A stretch of 64,000 nucleotides of DNA from Bacteroidota bacterium (lineage in GTDB: Bacteria; Bacteroidota; Bacteroidia; Chitinophagales; Chitinophagaceae). The stretch is from contig JABDGS010000004.1 of assembly GCA_013285915.1 (NCBI GenBank), positions 17,329 to 81,328 on the forward strand, given 5' to 3'. Below are positions 33,799-43,370 of the stretch, piece after piece. A program made the position numbers and the translations under genes. Position 1 is the first letter of the stretch, and each line of letters opens with the position of its first letter. The notes under the pieces were generated by a model that searched no databases, was not told the origin of the DNA, and saw only the letters and a program-made list of their open reading frames with translations.

Positions 33799-33868
33799 AA
33801 AGCGTTTGCTGTTTCATGTTTACAGTTTTTAGGCCCAGCTAATAATTTGGGTGCACTTAATTAAAAAA

Positions 33869-33900
33869 ACTTGAAACCTGGAACTTGAAACCTGAAACTT
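33869..33900 (+). repeat. Heptad tract directly before the glycosyltransferase start
   Basis: ACTTGAA, ACCTGGA, ACTTGAA, ACCTGAA and ACTT are exactly 7-bp phased and end 4 bp before the ATG at 33905. Confidence 0.75.
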
Positions 33901-33904
33901 ATAT

Positions 33905-35020
33905 ATGCGTATTGCGGTAATTCATCACATTAGTGCGGTAGAAAATGATTATGGTTTTTATGTGTCCGACCTGTTGTCGGAGTACGCAGCATGGCTGGGC
34001 TATGATGTGCAATTACTGGAAGATTTTGTGTTTTACAGTAATAAAACCAAATCACTTGCAGAAAATGCGGTAATAGGTATTCATGTAAAGGCTGGCAGCA
34101 GTTTTGGCTTACGCTTGTGGTATAGTGTAAAGCTGCCTTCTATTCTTGCCCAAATAAAGGCCCACGTAGTAGTAAATCTTAACGGCATCTATAGCAGGTC
34201 AACCAAAATACCCCAATTGCTTGCTGTTTCAGACACTACATTTCTTGAAAACATAAAGCAGGCAAATTCTGGCTGGAAAAAGCTTGTTGCTAAAAATATT
34301 ACGGCCTATACTTCAGGTGCTGCGGCTGTTTTTACCTATTCAAAACATGCTTCAGGTATAATAGAAAAAAGAACGCAAAAAAGCCCGCACGTTGTACCTT
34401 ACTGTGCAGGTAAAGACTACAAAGTATGGGAATGGCACGATAAGGTGCTTACAAAATCTGAGTTCACCAGTGGTAAAGAGTTTTTTATCTGCACGCTTGA
34501 TGATAAAGACGTAGATCTGTGGTTAACAATACTTAAAGCTTTTTCAAAATTTAAAAAATGGCAGCAAAGCACCATGCAATTAATATTGTTGCCAAAACAT
34601 GATATTGTTCCGCTGAAGATAGTTGATAAACTGGCTACCTATAAATACAGGGATGATGTTCAAACGCTGGATGGTTTATCAGAAAAAGAGAAATCCTCTT
34701 TGTTTGGCTGTGCCTACGCCATAATCCACATCCCTGTTAACGATGCTGATATTTTGCCTGTTGCAGAAGCTTTACAGTGTGCCATACCGGTAATAAGTGT
34801 TTCAGCAAGCCAAAGTTTAAAGGAATATGGTACCGATACCGGTATTGCCGTTAGTTCAGCTGATAGCGAGCTGTTAGGGGAAGCTATAATAAATGTGTTT
34901 AAGAACGAGGATCAAAAAACAAAAATGGCGGACAATGCCAAAGATCAGGCTGCAACTGTTAACCGTGACGAGATAGCAAAATCGCTTTGGGAGTTAATTG
35001 AAGCAGCGGTAAAAAACTAA
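33905..35020 (+). CDS. Glycosyltransferase family 4-like
   Basis: 371 residues, GT-B fold. N-terminal HHISAVENDYGFYVSDLLSEYAAWLGYDVQLLEDF is the first Rossmann domain; the second includes a C-terminal nucleotide-sugar segment HIPVNDADILPVAEALQCAIPVISVSASQSLKEYGTDTGIAVSSADSELL, with the usual E near the end of the donor site (PVAEALQ). Donor and acceptor are unknown. Gene starts 106 bp after prfA. Confidence 0.85.
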   Translation: MRIAVIHHISAVENDYGFYVSDLLSEYAAWLGYDVQLLEDFVFYSNKTKSLAENAVIGIHVKAGSSFGLRLWYSVKLPSILAQIKAHVVVNLNGIYSRSTKIPQLLAVSDTTFLENIKQANSGWKKLVAKNITAYTSGAAAVFTYSKHASGIIEKRTQKSPHVVPYCAGKDYKVWEWHDKVLTKSEFTSGKEFFICTLDDKDVDLWLTILKAFSKFKKWQQSTMQLILLPKHDIVPLKIVDKLATYKYRDDVQTLDGLSEKEKSSLFGCAYAIIHIPVNDADILPVAEALQCAIPVISVSASQSLKEYGTDTGIAVSSADSELLGEAIINVFKNEDQKTKMADNAKDQAATVNRDEIAKSLWELIEAAVKN

Positions 35021-35081
35021 ACAGGAATAATTATTATCAATATATTTTCGCCCTTATTATTGAAACTTTTATATAATTTGT

Positions 35082-35423
35082 ATGGACAAGTCAACTATAA
35101 CCATTGACGTTTACCTTGATAAAGACAAAATACCCCAGCAATTAGCATGGCAGGCCAACCCTGGAGACGAAGCGCAAAAAGCAAAAGCCATGCTGGTGGC
35201 ATTTTGGGATGGCGCCGAAAAAACAGCGCTGCATATTGACCTGTGGACGAAGGAGATGATGGTTGATGAAATGGCCGATTTTTACTATCAAACAATAATG
35301 GGCATGGCTGATACCTTTGACCGCGCCACCCATAACCATGAGCTGGTAAATGATATGAAAAATTTCGCCAAGGATTTTTTCAAAAAATTCAGGGACCAGC
35401 AGCTGAAAGAAAATAAACAATAA
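35082..35423 (+). CDS. gldC: Gliding-motility-associated protein GldC
   Basis: 113 residues, matching GldC in length and pattern: IDVYLDKDKIPQQLAWQA, AKAMLVAFWDGAEKTALHIDLWT, MMVDEMADFYYQTIMGMADTFDRAT and KDFFKKFRDQQL. In Flavobacterium johnsoniae GldC sits in an operon with GldB and is a cytoplasmic accessory of gliding; here GldB is not adjacent. GldC homologues also occur in non-gliding relatives. Likely part of the prfA-nadK run. Confidence 0.9.
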   Translation: MDKSTITIDVYLDKDKIPQQLAWQANPGDEAQKAKAMLVAFWDGAEKTALHIDLWTKEMMVDEMADFYYQTIMGMADTFDRATHNHELVNDMKNFAKDFFKKFRDQQLKENKQ

Positions 35424-35459
35424 CCGCAGATAATTCACCACTTAAAATAAATTAACCAT

Positions 35460-35912
35460 ATGAACCTGGAAGCTAAAGTAATGGAGCAAATGAAAGATGC
35501 CATGAAAAGCAAGAATGAAGCTGGCTTACGTGGCTTAAGGGCAATTAAAGCCGAAATTATAAAAGCAAAAACTGAACCGGGTGCAAACGGCGAAATTTCC
35601 GCAGACACTGAATTGAAGATTTTGCAAAAAATGGTAAAGCAGCGCAAGGACTCATTAGATATATACCAAAAACAAAACAGGCCCGACCTGGCGCAAAAGG
35701 AAATTGATGAGATTGACGTTATTGAAAAGTTTTTGCCTAAGCAATTAAGCGAAGCTGAATTAAGAGATGAGGTGGCTGCAATAATTGCAGAAACCAGCGC
35801 ATCCTCACCTGCTGATATGGGTAAAGTAATGGGTGTTGCATCAAAAAAATTGGCTGGCAGGGCTGAAGGCAAAGCTATATCAACGGTGGTTAAAGAGTTA
35901 CTTGCTAAGTAA
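35460..35912 (+). CDS. GatB/YqeY domain protein
   Basis: 150 residues. YqeY domain throughout: VMEQMKDAMKSKNEAGLRGLRAIKAEIIKA, QRKDSLDIYQKQNRPDLAQKEIDEIDVIEKFLPKQLSE and the C-terminal MGKVMGVASKKLAGRAEGKAISTVVKELL. The domain occurs as the tail of GatB, and free YqeY may bind tRNA; its biological role is unclear. No amidotransferase genes are near. Confidence 0.92.
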   Translation: MNLEAKVMEQMKDAMKSKNEAGLRGLRAIKAEIIKAKTEPGANGEISADTELKILQKMVKQRKDSLDIYQKQNRPDLAQKEIDEIDVIEKFLPKQLSEAELRDEVAAIIAETSASSPADMGKVMGVASKKLAGRAEGKAISTVVKELLAK

Positions 35913-36101
35913 AGTGTGTGTTCTGGGAAATGGAAGGCAAAGGCTAACCGTCAATCCCGGTTAATATTTGCCTTACTTGAACGCAATGTTTTGGTATTAC
36001 CTTCGTTCTAATTGTTTGCCAGGCAAAAGTTGGCGCATTAGTGTAAGAGTATTGTGTTATTGCTCACTTTCCGCCTTATTCCTTCCGCCTCATACTTTAC
36101 T

Positions 36102-36635
36102 ATGATAATTGATATTATTCTTCTTGTTGTGCTGGCCATGGCCTGCTTTAAAGGTTATTCACGGGGCCTTATTGTGGCCATATTTTCCTTTCTTGCCATT
36201 ATCATTGGTGTTGCCGCCGCTATGAAATTTTCTATAGTTGTAGGAGGCTGGCTGCAAAACAGTACACACATAAGCAGGCAGTGGATACCATTTCTATCGT
36301 TTTTACTTATAGTTATAGCGGTTGTTATTTTAGTAAGGCTGGTTGCTAATTTGCTGCAAAAAAGTGTTGAATTTGTAATGCTGGGCTGGTTAAACCGGCT
36401 GGGTGGTATAGTATTTTATGTTGTTTTATACGTAATAATATACAGCATAGTGCTATTTTATGCAACAGAAATGAATGTAATTAAGCCCGAAACGATACAA
36501 GCATCTAAAACTTACAGTTTAATTGAACCCTTTGGCCCCAGGGCTATTAACCTTCTCGGCTCATTGGTACCTATATTTAAAGACCTTTTTGTTCAGCTGG
36601 AAAAGTTTTTCGGCTCAGTTGTTAATAGCCATTAA
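36102..36635 (+). CDS. CvpA-family membrane protein
   Basis: 177 residues from the ATG at 36102. Four membrane segments: MIIDIILLVVLAMACFKGYSRG, FLAIIIGVAAAMKF, FLSFLLIVIAVVILVRLVANLL and IVFYVVLYVIIYSIVLFY. CvpA in E. coli is needed for colicin V production and for resistance to bile. The initial Met at 36054 is disfavoured because it adds a non-conserved hydrophilic stretch. Confidence 0.85.
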   Translation: MIIDIILLVVLAMACFKGYSRGLIVAIFSFLAIIIGVAAAMKFSIVVGGWLQNSTHISRQWIPFLSFLLIVIAVVILVRLVANLLQKSVEFVMLGWLNRLGGIVFYVVLYVIIYSIVLFYATEMNVIKPETIQASKTYSLIEPFGPRAINLLGSLVPIFKDLFVQLEKFFGSVVNSH

Positions 36636-36843
36636 ACATTTTTACCTTCGGGGCGTTCATTATTAATTAACGTACTAAACCCGGCTGAACTGCCCAATAG
36701 GCGATTTTTATGCAGAAATAAGGTAAATTTGCAATTAATCCGGTATTAGCTTATTCATCCTTCTAAACAATAAGGTTTTTTCGTTTCAATTACGTTTATT
36801 TGTAACAGGTAAACTGCTGAAACGGGTTTTTTAAGGAAATACA

Positions 36844-37623
36844 ATGGAGTATAAAATAAAACAAACAGATAAATTCAGGTATATTGAAGAGGGGGAAGGC
36901 GAAACCCTTATGTTGCTGCACGGGTTGTTTGGCGCCCTAAGTAATTTTAAAGATCTTATAGAATATTTCCGCACCAAGTACAAGGTGGTGGTACCTATGC
37001 TGCCTTTGTTTGACCTTGATATTTTTCATACAACTGTAGGCGGCCTTGAAAAGCATGTGCAAAAGTTTATAGAGTTGAAAGGGTACAATAATATTCACCT
37101 GCTTGGCAACTCCTTGGGTGGCCACGTTGCGCTGGTGCACATTCTTAAACACCCGGAACGTATAAAATCTTTAATTTTAACTGGCAGTTCAGGCCTGTTT
37201 GAGAATGGAATGGGTGACAGTTACCCAAAGCGTGGCGACTACGAGTATATAAAGAAAAAAACCCAGGTTACCTTTTACGATCCGGCAACTGCCACCAAGG
37301 AACTGGTTGACGAGGTGTATGCCATTACCAATAACCGCATTACGGTTATTAAAATAATCGCTTTGGCAAAAAGTGCCATCCGTAACAATCTTAACGAGGA
37401 GCTAAACCAAATTAAACAGCCTACATTGCTTATTTGGGGCAATAACGATGCGGTTACGCCGCCTTTTGTTGCAAAGGAATTTAACAGGCTTATTCCCAAC
37501 AGCGAATTATATTTTATTGACAAATGCGGCCACGCCCCTATGATGGAAGTACCGGCTGAATTTAACAGGATACTGGAACAATTTTTATCCAGGCTTAAAC
37601 AACCTGTTGCAGCGATAGTCTGA
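36844..37623 (+). CDS. Alpha/beta hydrolase
   Basis: 259 residues. Catalytic triad visible: Ser90 in LLGNSLGGHVAL, Asp202 in WGNNDAVTPP and His230 in KCGHAPMME. The oxyanion loop is LLHGLFGALSN. No lid domain beyond ~40 residues. Substrate unknown. A 207-bp AT-rich gap with no gene lies upstream. Confidence 0.9.
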   Translation: MEYKIKQTDKFRYIEEGEGETLMLLHGLFGALSNFKDLIEYFRTKYKVVVPMLPLFDLDIFHTTVGGLEKHVQKFIELKGYNNIHLLGNSLGGHVALVHILKHPERIKSLILTGSSGLFENGMGDSYPKRGDYEYIKKKTQVTFYDPATATKELVDEVYAITNNRITVIKIIALAKSAIRNNLNEELNQIKQPTLLIWGNNDAVTPPFVAKEFNRLIPNSELYFIDKCGHAPMMEVPAEFNRILEQFLSRLKQPVAAIV

Positions 37624-37656
37624 TATTTAGTGTCATATCACCGCAAGGTTGCAAAT

Positions 37657-38319
37657 ATGTTAGTATCGCATATCATAGAAACTAATTTTCCGCAGGTAAA
37701 TTTTACTGATAAAATATCTTTTGCCCTTTTGCTAATGGATGATTATCATGTAGAGCACCTTGCTGTAGTTAATGAAGAGGGTTTTGCAGGCATTATAGGC
37801 AAGGACGCATTGCTTGATGAAGACGAAGACAGCCTGCTGGATGTATTACAGGAGCAGTTGTTGCAGGCAAGCGTTTTACCACATGAGCATTTTCTTTCCG
37901 CAGTAAAGCTTGTTTCTGTAGCCGGCGATATTTCCCTTGTGCCTGTAGTCAACGAAAGCAAGGAGCTGCTTGGTGTTATAACTGCAAAAAAACTTATTCA
38001 CGCATTGTCAATTTTTAATGCTGTTGACGAACCCGGTGGCGTAATTGTAATTGAAATGGATAAGCGTAACCTGTCGTTTGGTGAATTAAGCCGCCTGGTT
38101 GAAACCAATGATGCCTATATAACCCAATTAAATACCTATACTGAAACCTCAACCGGTTTATTGCAGGTTACGGTTAAGGTTAACAAGCTTGAAATATCTG
38201 ACATTATTGCCACCCTGCAACGCTACGATTATAACATTCGCTACTACTTTGGCGAGGAGTTGTACGAAAACGAATTGAAAGAAAACCTTGATCTTTTGAT
38301 GACTTACCTAAACATTTAA
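37657..38319 (+). CDS. CBS-domain protein
   Basis: 220 residues from the ATG at 37657 (a GTG at 37630 is possible). Two CBS motifs (~1-60 and ~70-125: HLAVVNEEGFAGIIGKDALL and VVNESKELLGVITAKKLIHAL), then an ACT-like C-terminal segment (NAYITQ to TLQRYDYNIRYYF). Such proteins bind adenine nucleotides and regulate partners; this arrangement is found upstream of nadK in many Bacteroidota, where it is part of a conserved block with an outer-membrane assembly protein. Confidence 0.85.
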   Translation: MLVSHIIETNFPQVNFTDKISFALLLMDDYHVEHLAVVNEEGFAGIIGKDALLDEDEDSLLDVLQEQLLQASVLPHEHFLSAVKLVSVAGDISLVPVVNESKELLGVITAKKLIHALSIFNAVDEPGGVIVIEMDKRNLSFGELSRLVETNDAYITQLNTYTETSTGLLQVTVKVNKLEISDIIATLQRYDYNIRYYFGEELYENELKENLDLLMTYLNI

Positions 38320-38423
38320 ATGTTTTTCGGGTTATTTCATACGTTTGTTAAAATTATACGTATAAAAATAAAGAGAAGTGTAAAAGCCTATTTTTACCAT
38401 TTACCAGTCCAACTGTACATTGA

Positions 38424-39863
38424 ATGAAATTTTTTTACAGGCAGCTAATACTATGGATATGTTGTGCTATGTGCCTGTGTTGTGCTGCGCAAAAAGATAC
38501 AGTTGCGCCGCATGCCGCTCCAACTAACGCGTTTGATACATCAGTAAATTCTCCGCTATTGCTGGTAGCCGATATAGCTATTTCAGGCAACAAAAAAACG
38601 AAAGCCTACATTATTGAGCGGGAAATACCCTTTAAGCAGGGTGATTATATTTTAAAGAAAGATCTGCTGGCCAAGCTTACGCTTGCAAAAGATCAAATAA
38701 CCAACACTAGCCTGTTTGTTTACGTAGATGTATACGTTGTAAGCCAGTCGGGTGAGCTTGTGTTTATAAAAGTTGATGTAAAAGAAAGGTGGTACCTTTT
38801 TCCTTTACCATACTTTAAGCTGGTTGACCGTAATTTTAACCAATGGTGGGTTAAAGAAAACCATAGCCTTAAAAGGGTAAATTATGGCTTGAAATTTATG
38901 CAGAATAATGTGAGTGGCCGCAATGATATGCTCAATGTATTTTTAATAAGCGGCTATAATCACCAGGTCGATTTAAGGTATATTCAGCCTTTTGCCGACA
39001 GGGCTTTGAAGAGCGGGCTCGACATAAGGTTCCTTTATTCGCAGCAGCACGAAATGAATTATGGCACTATTGAAAATAAACAGGCATTTTATAAAGAAAA
39101 TGATAATTATACCAGGAAAACAATAAGGGCAGAAGGCGCATACCTGTACCGGCCCGCTGTAAGAACAAGGCACTCCTTTAAGCTATCGTACGTTTATGAA
39201 GAAGTTGCTGATAGTGTTGCAAAGCTAAATCCTAATTATTTTTCGTACGGCGCCAAAAAAATAGCATTTCCTGAACTGTCATATTCGTTGCAATATTTCG
39301 GCGTTGATAATATTGCTTACCCGCTTAATGGTTTTGCATTTGATTTTTATTTACTGCAGCGGGGCTTTAATAAAAAGATGGATATGACCCAGTTTGAGTT
39401 TCATTCATCATACAGCCATCCTTTTATTGCAAAAACCAACATACAATTCCAGGCCGCAGGTATTATACGTGCACCTTTTGACCAGCCCTATTATAACCAG
39501 CAGCTATTTGGTTATGGCGATATTTTTTTAAGGGGGCTTGAATATTATGTTTTAGATGGTGTTGCGGGCATTGTGGGGCGTGTTACCGAGCGAAAGGAAT
39601 TATTTACAGTTGTTTTTAAGCCTAAATATAAAAAGCAACAATTGGCACCTGTGCCATTTAAATTTTACCTGAAAGCCTTTGGCGACGCGGGTTATGGCTA
39701 CAGTACCGCACCGGGCAACGGCCTGCTTGGCAATAAGCTGCTAAGAACGTGGGGTATGGGCCTTGACATTGTTTCGCTGTACGACGCAGTGTTTAAGTTT
39801 GAATACAGCATTAACCAATTTGGTGAAAAGGGTTTGTTTTTTCATGTACAAGCCGACTTTTAA
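38424..39863 (+). CDS. POTRA/beta-barrel outer-membrane protein, BamA/TamA-like
   Basis: 479 residues. Signal peptide (LILWICCAMCLCCAAQ), one POTRA domain (~45-125: ISGNKKTKAYIIEREIPFKQGD and LFVYVDVYVVSQSGELVFIKVDVKERWY), then a 16-strand-type barrel to the C-terminal aromatic FFHVQADF. The single POTRA and the position between CBS and nadK genes match proteins in this conserved Bacteroidota block. It may insert or carry protein or lipid across the outer membrane; the substrate is unknown. Confidence 0.85.
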   Translation: MKFFYRQLILWICCAMCLCCAAQKDTVAPHAAPTNAFDTSVNSPLLLVADIAISGNKKTKAYIIEREIPFKQGDYILKKDLLAKLTLAKDQITNTSLFVYVDVYVVSQSGELVFIKVDVKERWYLFPLPYFKLVDRNFNQWWVKENHSLKRVNYGLKFMQNNVSGRNDMLNVFLISGYNHQVDLRYIQPFADRALKSGLDIRFLYSQQHEMNYGTIENKQAFYKENDNYTRKTIRAEGAYLYRPAVRTRHSFKLSYVYEEVADSVAKLNPNYFSYGAKKIAFPELSYSLQYFGVDNIAYPLNGFAFDFYLLQRGFNKKMDMTQFEFHSSYSHPFIAKTNIQFQAAGIIRAPFDQPYYNQQLFGYGDIFLRGLEYYVLDGVAGIVGRVTERKELFTVVFKPKYKKQQLAPVPFKFYLKAFGDAGYGYSTAPGNGLLGNKLLRTWGMGLDIVSLYDAVFKFEYSINQFGEKGLFFHVQADF

Positions 39864-39916
39864 TTTATCTTGCTGTTGTGGTTTAACAACCAGGGCCACC
39901 AATAAATTTTCCCCAC

Positions 39917-40792
39917 ATGAAAATTGCCATTTACAGCAGAGGTTTGGGCGATGACATGAAAAGCCAGCTTGATATATTATTAGGCGAGTTGCAAAAGCAT
40001 GATATTAGAATATGCCTGCATTCCCAACTGGGCGACTACGATTTAAGCCAACACAATAATACAAACATTGATTTTTTTTCAGGCTTCAATGAGCTTGATG
40101 CTACCATTGATTTTTTAATAAGCCTCGGTGGCGATGGTACCATATTAGATACTGTTACACTGGTACGCGATAAAAATATACCTGTGCTGGGTATAAATTT
40201 TGGCAGGCTTGGCTTTTTGGCAAGTGTTAGTAAAGAGGAGCTTACAACAGCCGTAGACGCACTGGTTAACGGGACTTATATAATTGACAAGAGAACGCTT
40301 ATTCACCTGGATGCCGATCCCGCCCTTTTTGATGAAGCACCTTTTGGGCTGAACGAGTTTGCTATACACAAGCGCGATACATCCCCCATGATAAAGATTC
40401 ATACCTATCTTAACGGCGAATTTTTAAACTCGTATTGGGCGGATGGTTTAATAGTGTCAACACCAACAGGTTCAACCGGCTATAATATGAGCTGCGGCGG
40501 CCCTATAGTTTTTCCCGAGTCGTCAAGTTTTGTTATTACACCTGTTGCGCCGCATAATCTCAACGTAAGATCAATTGTAGTACCTGACAACAATATTATT
40601 TCATTTGAAATTGAAGGCAGAAGCGAACAGTTTATTTGCGCCCTTGACGCGCGCAGGGAGATAGTTGATAAAAATGTACAATTAGCGGTAAAAAAAGAAA
40701 AATTTAAAATGAGCCTGCTGCTGCTTAATGAAAATAATTTCCTCTCTACCCTGCGCACCAAACTTACCTGGGGGTTGGATAAAAGAAATTAA
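39917..40792 (+). CDS. nadK: NAD kinase
   Basis: 291 residues. Phosphorylates NAD to NADP with ATP or polyphosphate. GGDGT at 71-75, the NE motif in GLNEFAIHK and GSTGY in VSTPTGSTGYNMSCGGP are all present, as is DGLI before it. The end overlaps nothing; 54 bp after the barrel gene. Followed by a heptad-repeat element. Confidence 0.97.
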   Translation: MKIAIYSRGLGDDMKSQLDILLGELQKHDIRICLHSQLGDYDLSQHNNTNIDFFSGFNELDATIDFLISLGGDGTILDTVTLVRDKNIPVLGINFGRLGFLASVSKEELTTAVDALVNGTYIIDKRTLIHLDADPALFDEAPFGLNEFAIHKRDTSPMIKIHTYLNGEFLNSYWADGLIVSTPTGSTGYNMSCGGPIVFPESSSFVITPVAPHNLNVRSIVVPDNNIISFEIEGRSEQFICALDARREIVDKNVQLAVKKEKFKMSLLLLNENNFLSTLRTKLTWGLDKRN

Positions 40793-40798
40793 CATCAA

Positions 40799-40929
40799 AA
40801 GGTTCATAGTTCATGGCTCATCGTTCATAGAGGAGCAAGCACGTTGAATTTAAATACAGCCTCAGGTTCCTACTTCAATAAACTGCCGGGCATACTCTTA
40901 CTATTAGCTATGAACTATTTGCCATGAAC
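40799..40929. repeat. Inverted heptad element between nadK and the desaturase gene
   Basis: Left arm GGTTCAT, AGTTCAT, GGCTCAT, CGTTCAT (40804-40831) and right arm CTATGAACTATTTGCCATGAAC (40907-40928) are inverse copies at 19 of 22 positions, with about 75 bp between. Confidence 0.75.
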
Positions 40930-40966
40930 AAATTTTCTTACCTTGTACTGTCAAAAAAATCTTGCC

Positions 40967-41788
40967 ATGTTTCAAAAGTTTTTGTTGGGTTTTGAAAACA
41001 TTCCATCTCATTACCGGGCTTTAATTCTTGCAGGCGGCCTCACCATATTTTGGTTAATTGAAGGCGCTATTCCGTTATTCAGGCACAGTTATAACAAATG
41101 GAAACACGCAGGCGTAAATATTTTTTTTACCATAACAACTATAATAGTAAATTTTGCTTTTGCGTTGGTTATTGTAAATGCCAGCCGCTGGAGTATTGCC
41201 CATTCATTTGGCGTTTTACAATGGCTTCAACTGCCTTTTTGGGCACAGCTGCTTGTTGGCCTGCTCGTTCTTGATCTTATTGGTGCATACCTTATTCATT
41301 TGATACAACATAAAGTAAAATGGATGTGGCGCTTCCACATGATACACCATGCGGACAATTATGTTGATACTACAACTGCTAATCGCCACCACCCGGTTGA
41401 AAGTGTTTTCAGGGCAGTATTTACATTACTTGCAGTAATAATCTGCGGGTCACCAATGTGGCTGGTAATGCTTTACCAATCTTTTTCAGTTTTGCTGTCA
41501 CAGTTTAATCACGCTAATATACATTTACCGCACTGGCTTGATAAGGGCTTAAGCTTTATCATTGTTTCTCCTGATATGCATAAGGTGCACCATCATTTCA
41601 AAAGACCTGATACCGATACGAATTATGGCAATATCTTTCCTTTTTGGGACTGGATATTTGGCACTTACAGCAACACACCCGCTAACAAAGTACAATACGG
41701 GCTTGATATTTTGGAAGGAAGAAACCCCAATAGCCTTGTTGATCAACTAAAGATGCCTTTTGATGGAAACCTGAACGCTGGTAAATAA
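40967..41788 (+). CDS. Sterol desaturase-family (fatty-acid hydroxylase) membrane protein
   Basis: 273 residues from the ATG at 40967. Several membrane segments and the histidine boxes of the integral membrane di-iron enzymes: HLIQH, HMIHH, NRHHP, HANIHLPHW and HKVHHH. These enzymes hydroxylate or desaturate lipids using O2. The substrate in Bacteroidota is unknown. Start chosen since the TTG at 40943 adds nonconserved residues. Confidence 0.92.
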   Translation: MFQKFLLGFENIPSHYRALILAGGLTIFWLIEGAIPLFRHSYNKWKHAGVNIFFTITTIIVNFAFALVIVNASRWSIAHSFGVLQWLQLPFWAQLLVGLLVLDLIGAYLIHLIQHKVKWMWRFHMIHHADNYVDTTTANRHHPVESVFRAVFTLLAVIICGSPMWLVMLYQSFSVLLSQFNHANIHLPHWLDKGLSFIIVSPDMHKVHHHFKRPDTDTNYGNIFPFWDWIFGTYSNTPANKVQYGLDILEGRNPNSLVDQLKMPFDGNLNAGK

Positions 41789-41849
41789 AATTGAGCCAAC
41801 ATTGTTTACCGAATGATACGTTCAGCAAAGTCAGGTAGCGGTTGCAGCC

Positions 41850-43169
41850 TTATGGTTTAGAAACAAAACCAAGTTTCCTTAATCCTTCTTTTATTTCCGG
41901 GGCACTCATAAATAATTTCCACAACAACCCCGTACGGTAGTTTTCAATCATAACAATTTCTGGACCCTGGTCAATTGCCAGGTACGATTTTGCGTACCAG
42001 TTTTTTGTTTCATTAAACGCATCAACAAATCCGTATTCCCCCCAAATTTTATCACCCAGGTCATCATAAAAATGCCTGATTGCCTTCATTGAATATTCGG
42101 GTGTATAAACAATTGACGATATGGCACCGGTAGGCGAAATGGTTCCTAAATCATTACTTGGGCTATGCGCGTTGTAACCATCATAAGTATCGCTTGCAGT
42201 AAGTCCCCAGCAATTTTCACCGTACCCTTTAAACTTATTTGGGTTTGCTACACAATGTTTGTAGTTGATGAGGGTGTGGTTATAATTTTGCTGCCAATAA
42301 TCAGCATATTCATCTTTAAGGCCGTGTGGATTTAAGCCCAGGAAAGAATAATGTGCAAAAAACAACGGGCCCCCATAATCAAAGCCTAATGGAAGTGTTA
42401 CGCCATAAAACTCTTTACCGTTTTTAAAATGGTCGCTAACTGCCCAGCATTTATGATAAACGCTGGCATTAATGGAATAGTTGGGGGATGACGCTGCGAG
42501 TATGTAAGTAATTAGTGTTTCATTCCAGCCACGCAGTTCAAAGTTCATGCTCCAGTCGTTGTTGGGGCTCCAATGCCAATATAAAAGGTCTAATCCTCCC
42601 CGTGTATGCCAGTTCCATTCAACTTCGTTCCACAGCCAGGTTATACGGTTATGCAGCTCGTGCTCCAATGGCGAATTACCTGTAAAATATTGTCTTGCGC
42701 ACAACAACCCCTCAAATAAGTAAGAGGTTTCCACGAGGTCCGCTCCATCATCTTTACGGCTAAACGGAATGGTTTTACCTGTTGCACCATTCATCCAATG
42801 AGGAAACACACCGTGGTAAGAATCGGCTTTTGAAAGAAATTTCACCATTTTAAGCAGTCGCGCCGCCGCAGAATCGCGGGGAACCCATTTTCTGTCCGCT
42901 GCTACTACAATAGCCATTACACCAAAGCCGGTACCACCGGTTGTTACAACTTCATCGCCATATTCATACGCAACATTGCTGCGTTCGCGGGCCATAGCGC
43001 TTATGGGGTGGCCAAAATCCCAAAAATACCGGAAGGTTTGCTTTTCAACCAGGTCCAATAAACCCGAGTCAGATAAATTTTTAGGCCGTGCGGCAGCGTT
43101 AAAATTGTTTTGCGAAAAGGAACAGTAAAAAATTATAATGCAGGCAAAGGTTAGCGCAAAGTTTTTCAT
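41850..43169 (-). CDS. Glucoamylase-like secreted protein (first of two)
   Basis: 439 residues from the ATG at 43169 (signal peptide MKNFALTFACIIIFYCSFSQ). Family PF10091 glycoamylase-like: RYFWDFGHPISAMARERSN, TGGTGFGVMAIVVAADRKWV, SYHGVFPHWMNGATGK, DDGADLVETSYLFEGLLCARQYF, YWHWSPNNDWSMNFELRGWNE and GPEIVMIENYRTGLLWKLFMSAPEI. An (alpha/alpha)6 toroid glycosidase acting on glucans is expected; activity is untested. A paralogue (52966-54381) is 11 kb away in the opposite orientation. Confidence 0.9.
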   Translation of the reverse strand: MKNFALTFACIIIFYCSFSQNNFNAAARPKNLSDSGLLDLVEKQTFRYFWDFGHPISAMARERSNVAYEYGDEVVTTGGTGFGVMAIVVAADRKWVPRDSAAARLLKMVKFLSKADSYHGVFPHWMNGATGKTIPFSRKDDGADLVETSYLFEGLLCARQYFTGNSPLEHELHNRITWLWNEVEWNWHTRGGLDLLYWHWSPNNDWSMNFELRGWNETLITYILAASSPNYSINASVYHKCWAVSDHFKNGKEFYGVTLPLGFDYGGPLFFAHYSFLGLNPHGLKDEYADYWQQNYNHTLINYKHCVANPNKFKGYGENCWGLTASDTYDGYNAHSPSNDLGTISPTGAISSIVYTPEYSMKAIRHFYDDLGDKIWGEYGFVDAFNETKNWYAKSYLAIDQGPEIVMIENYRTGLLWKLFMSAPEIKEGLRKLGFVSKP

Positions 43170-43370
43170 CACACAAAATTTAAGTACCAAATATACCAAC
43201 GCTATTTATTTCATTTTCCACATTTAGGTAAAAACGCTATTCAGTTCTGCTATAACATCCCAATACCACTCACCCAAAATAATAACCGCTCGGCCTAATT
43301 AAGCAGTATTTTCTTAAAAGTTGTACGTACTTAGATGTACGAAAATATTCGTGAATTGTAAAATACAAAT

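Noticed and set aside
35920..35985. Terminator after the yqeY gene (GGCAAAGGCTAACCG with CGGTTAATATTTGCC)
   Set aside because: The arms pair imperfectly and no T run follows.
43326..43341. CGTAC-N6-GTACG dyad as an operator of the head-GIN gene
   Set aside because: Only 5-bp arms and no regulator nearby; too weak to list.
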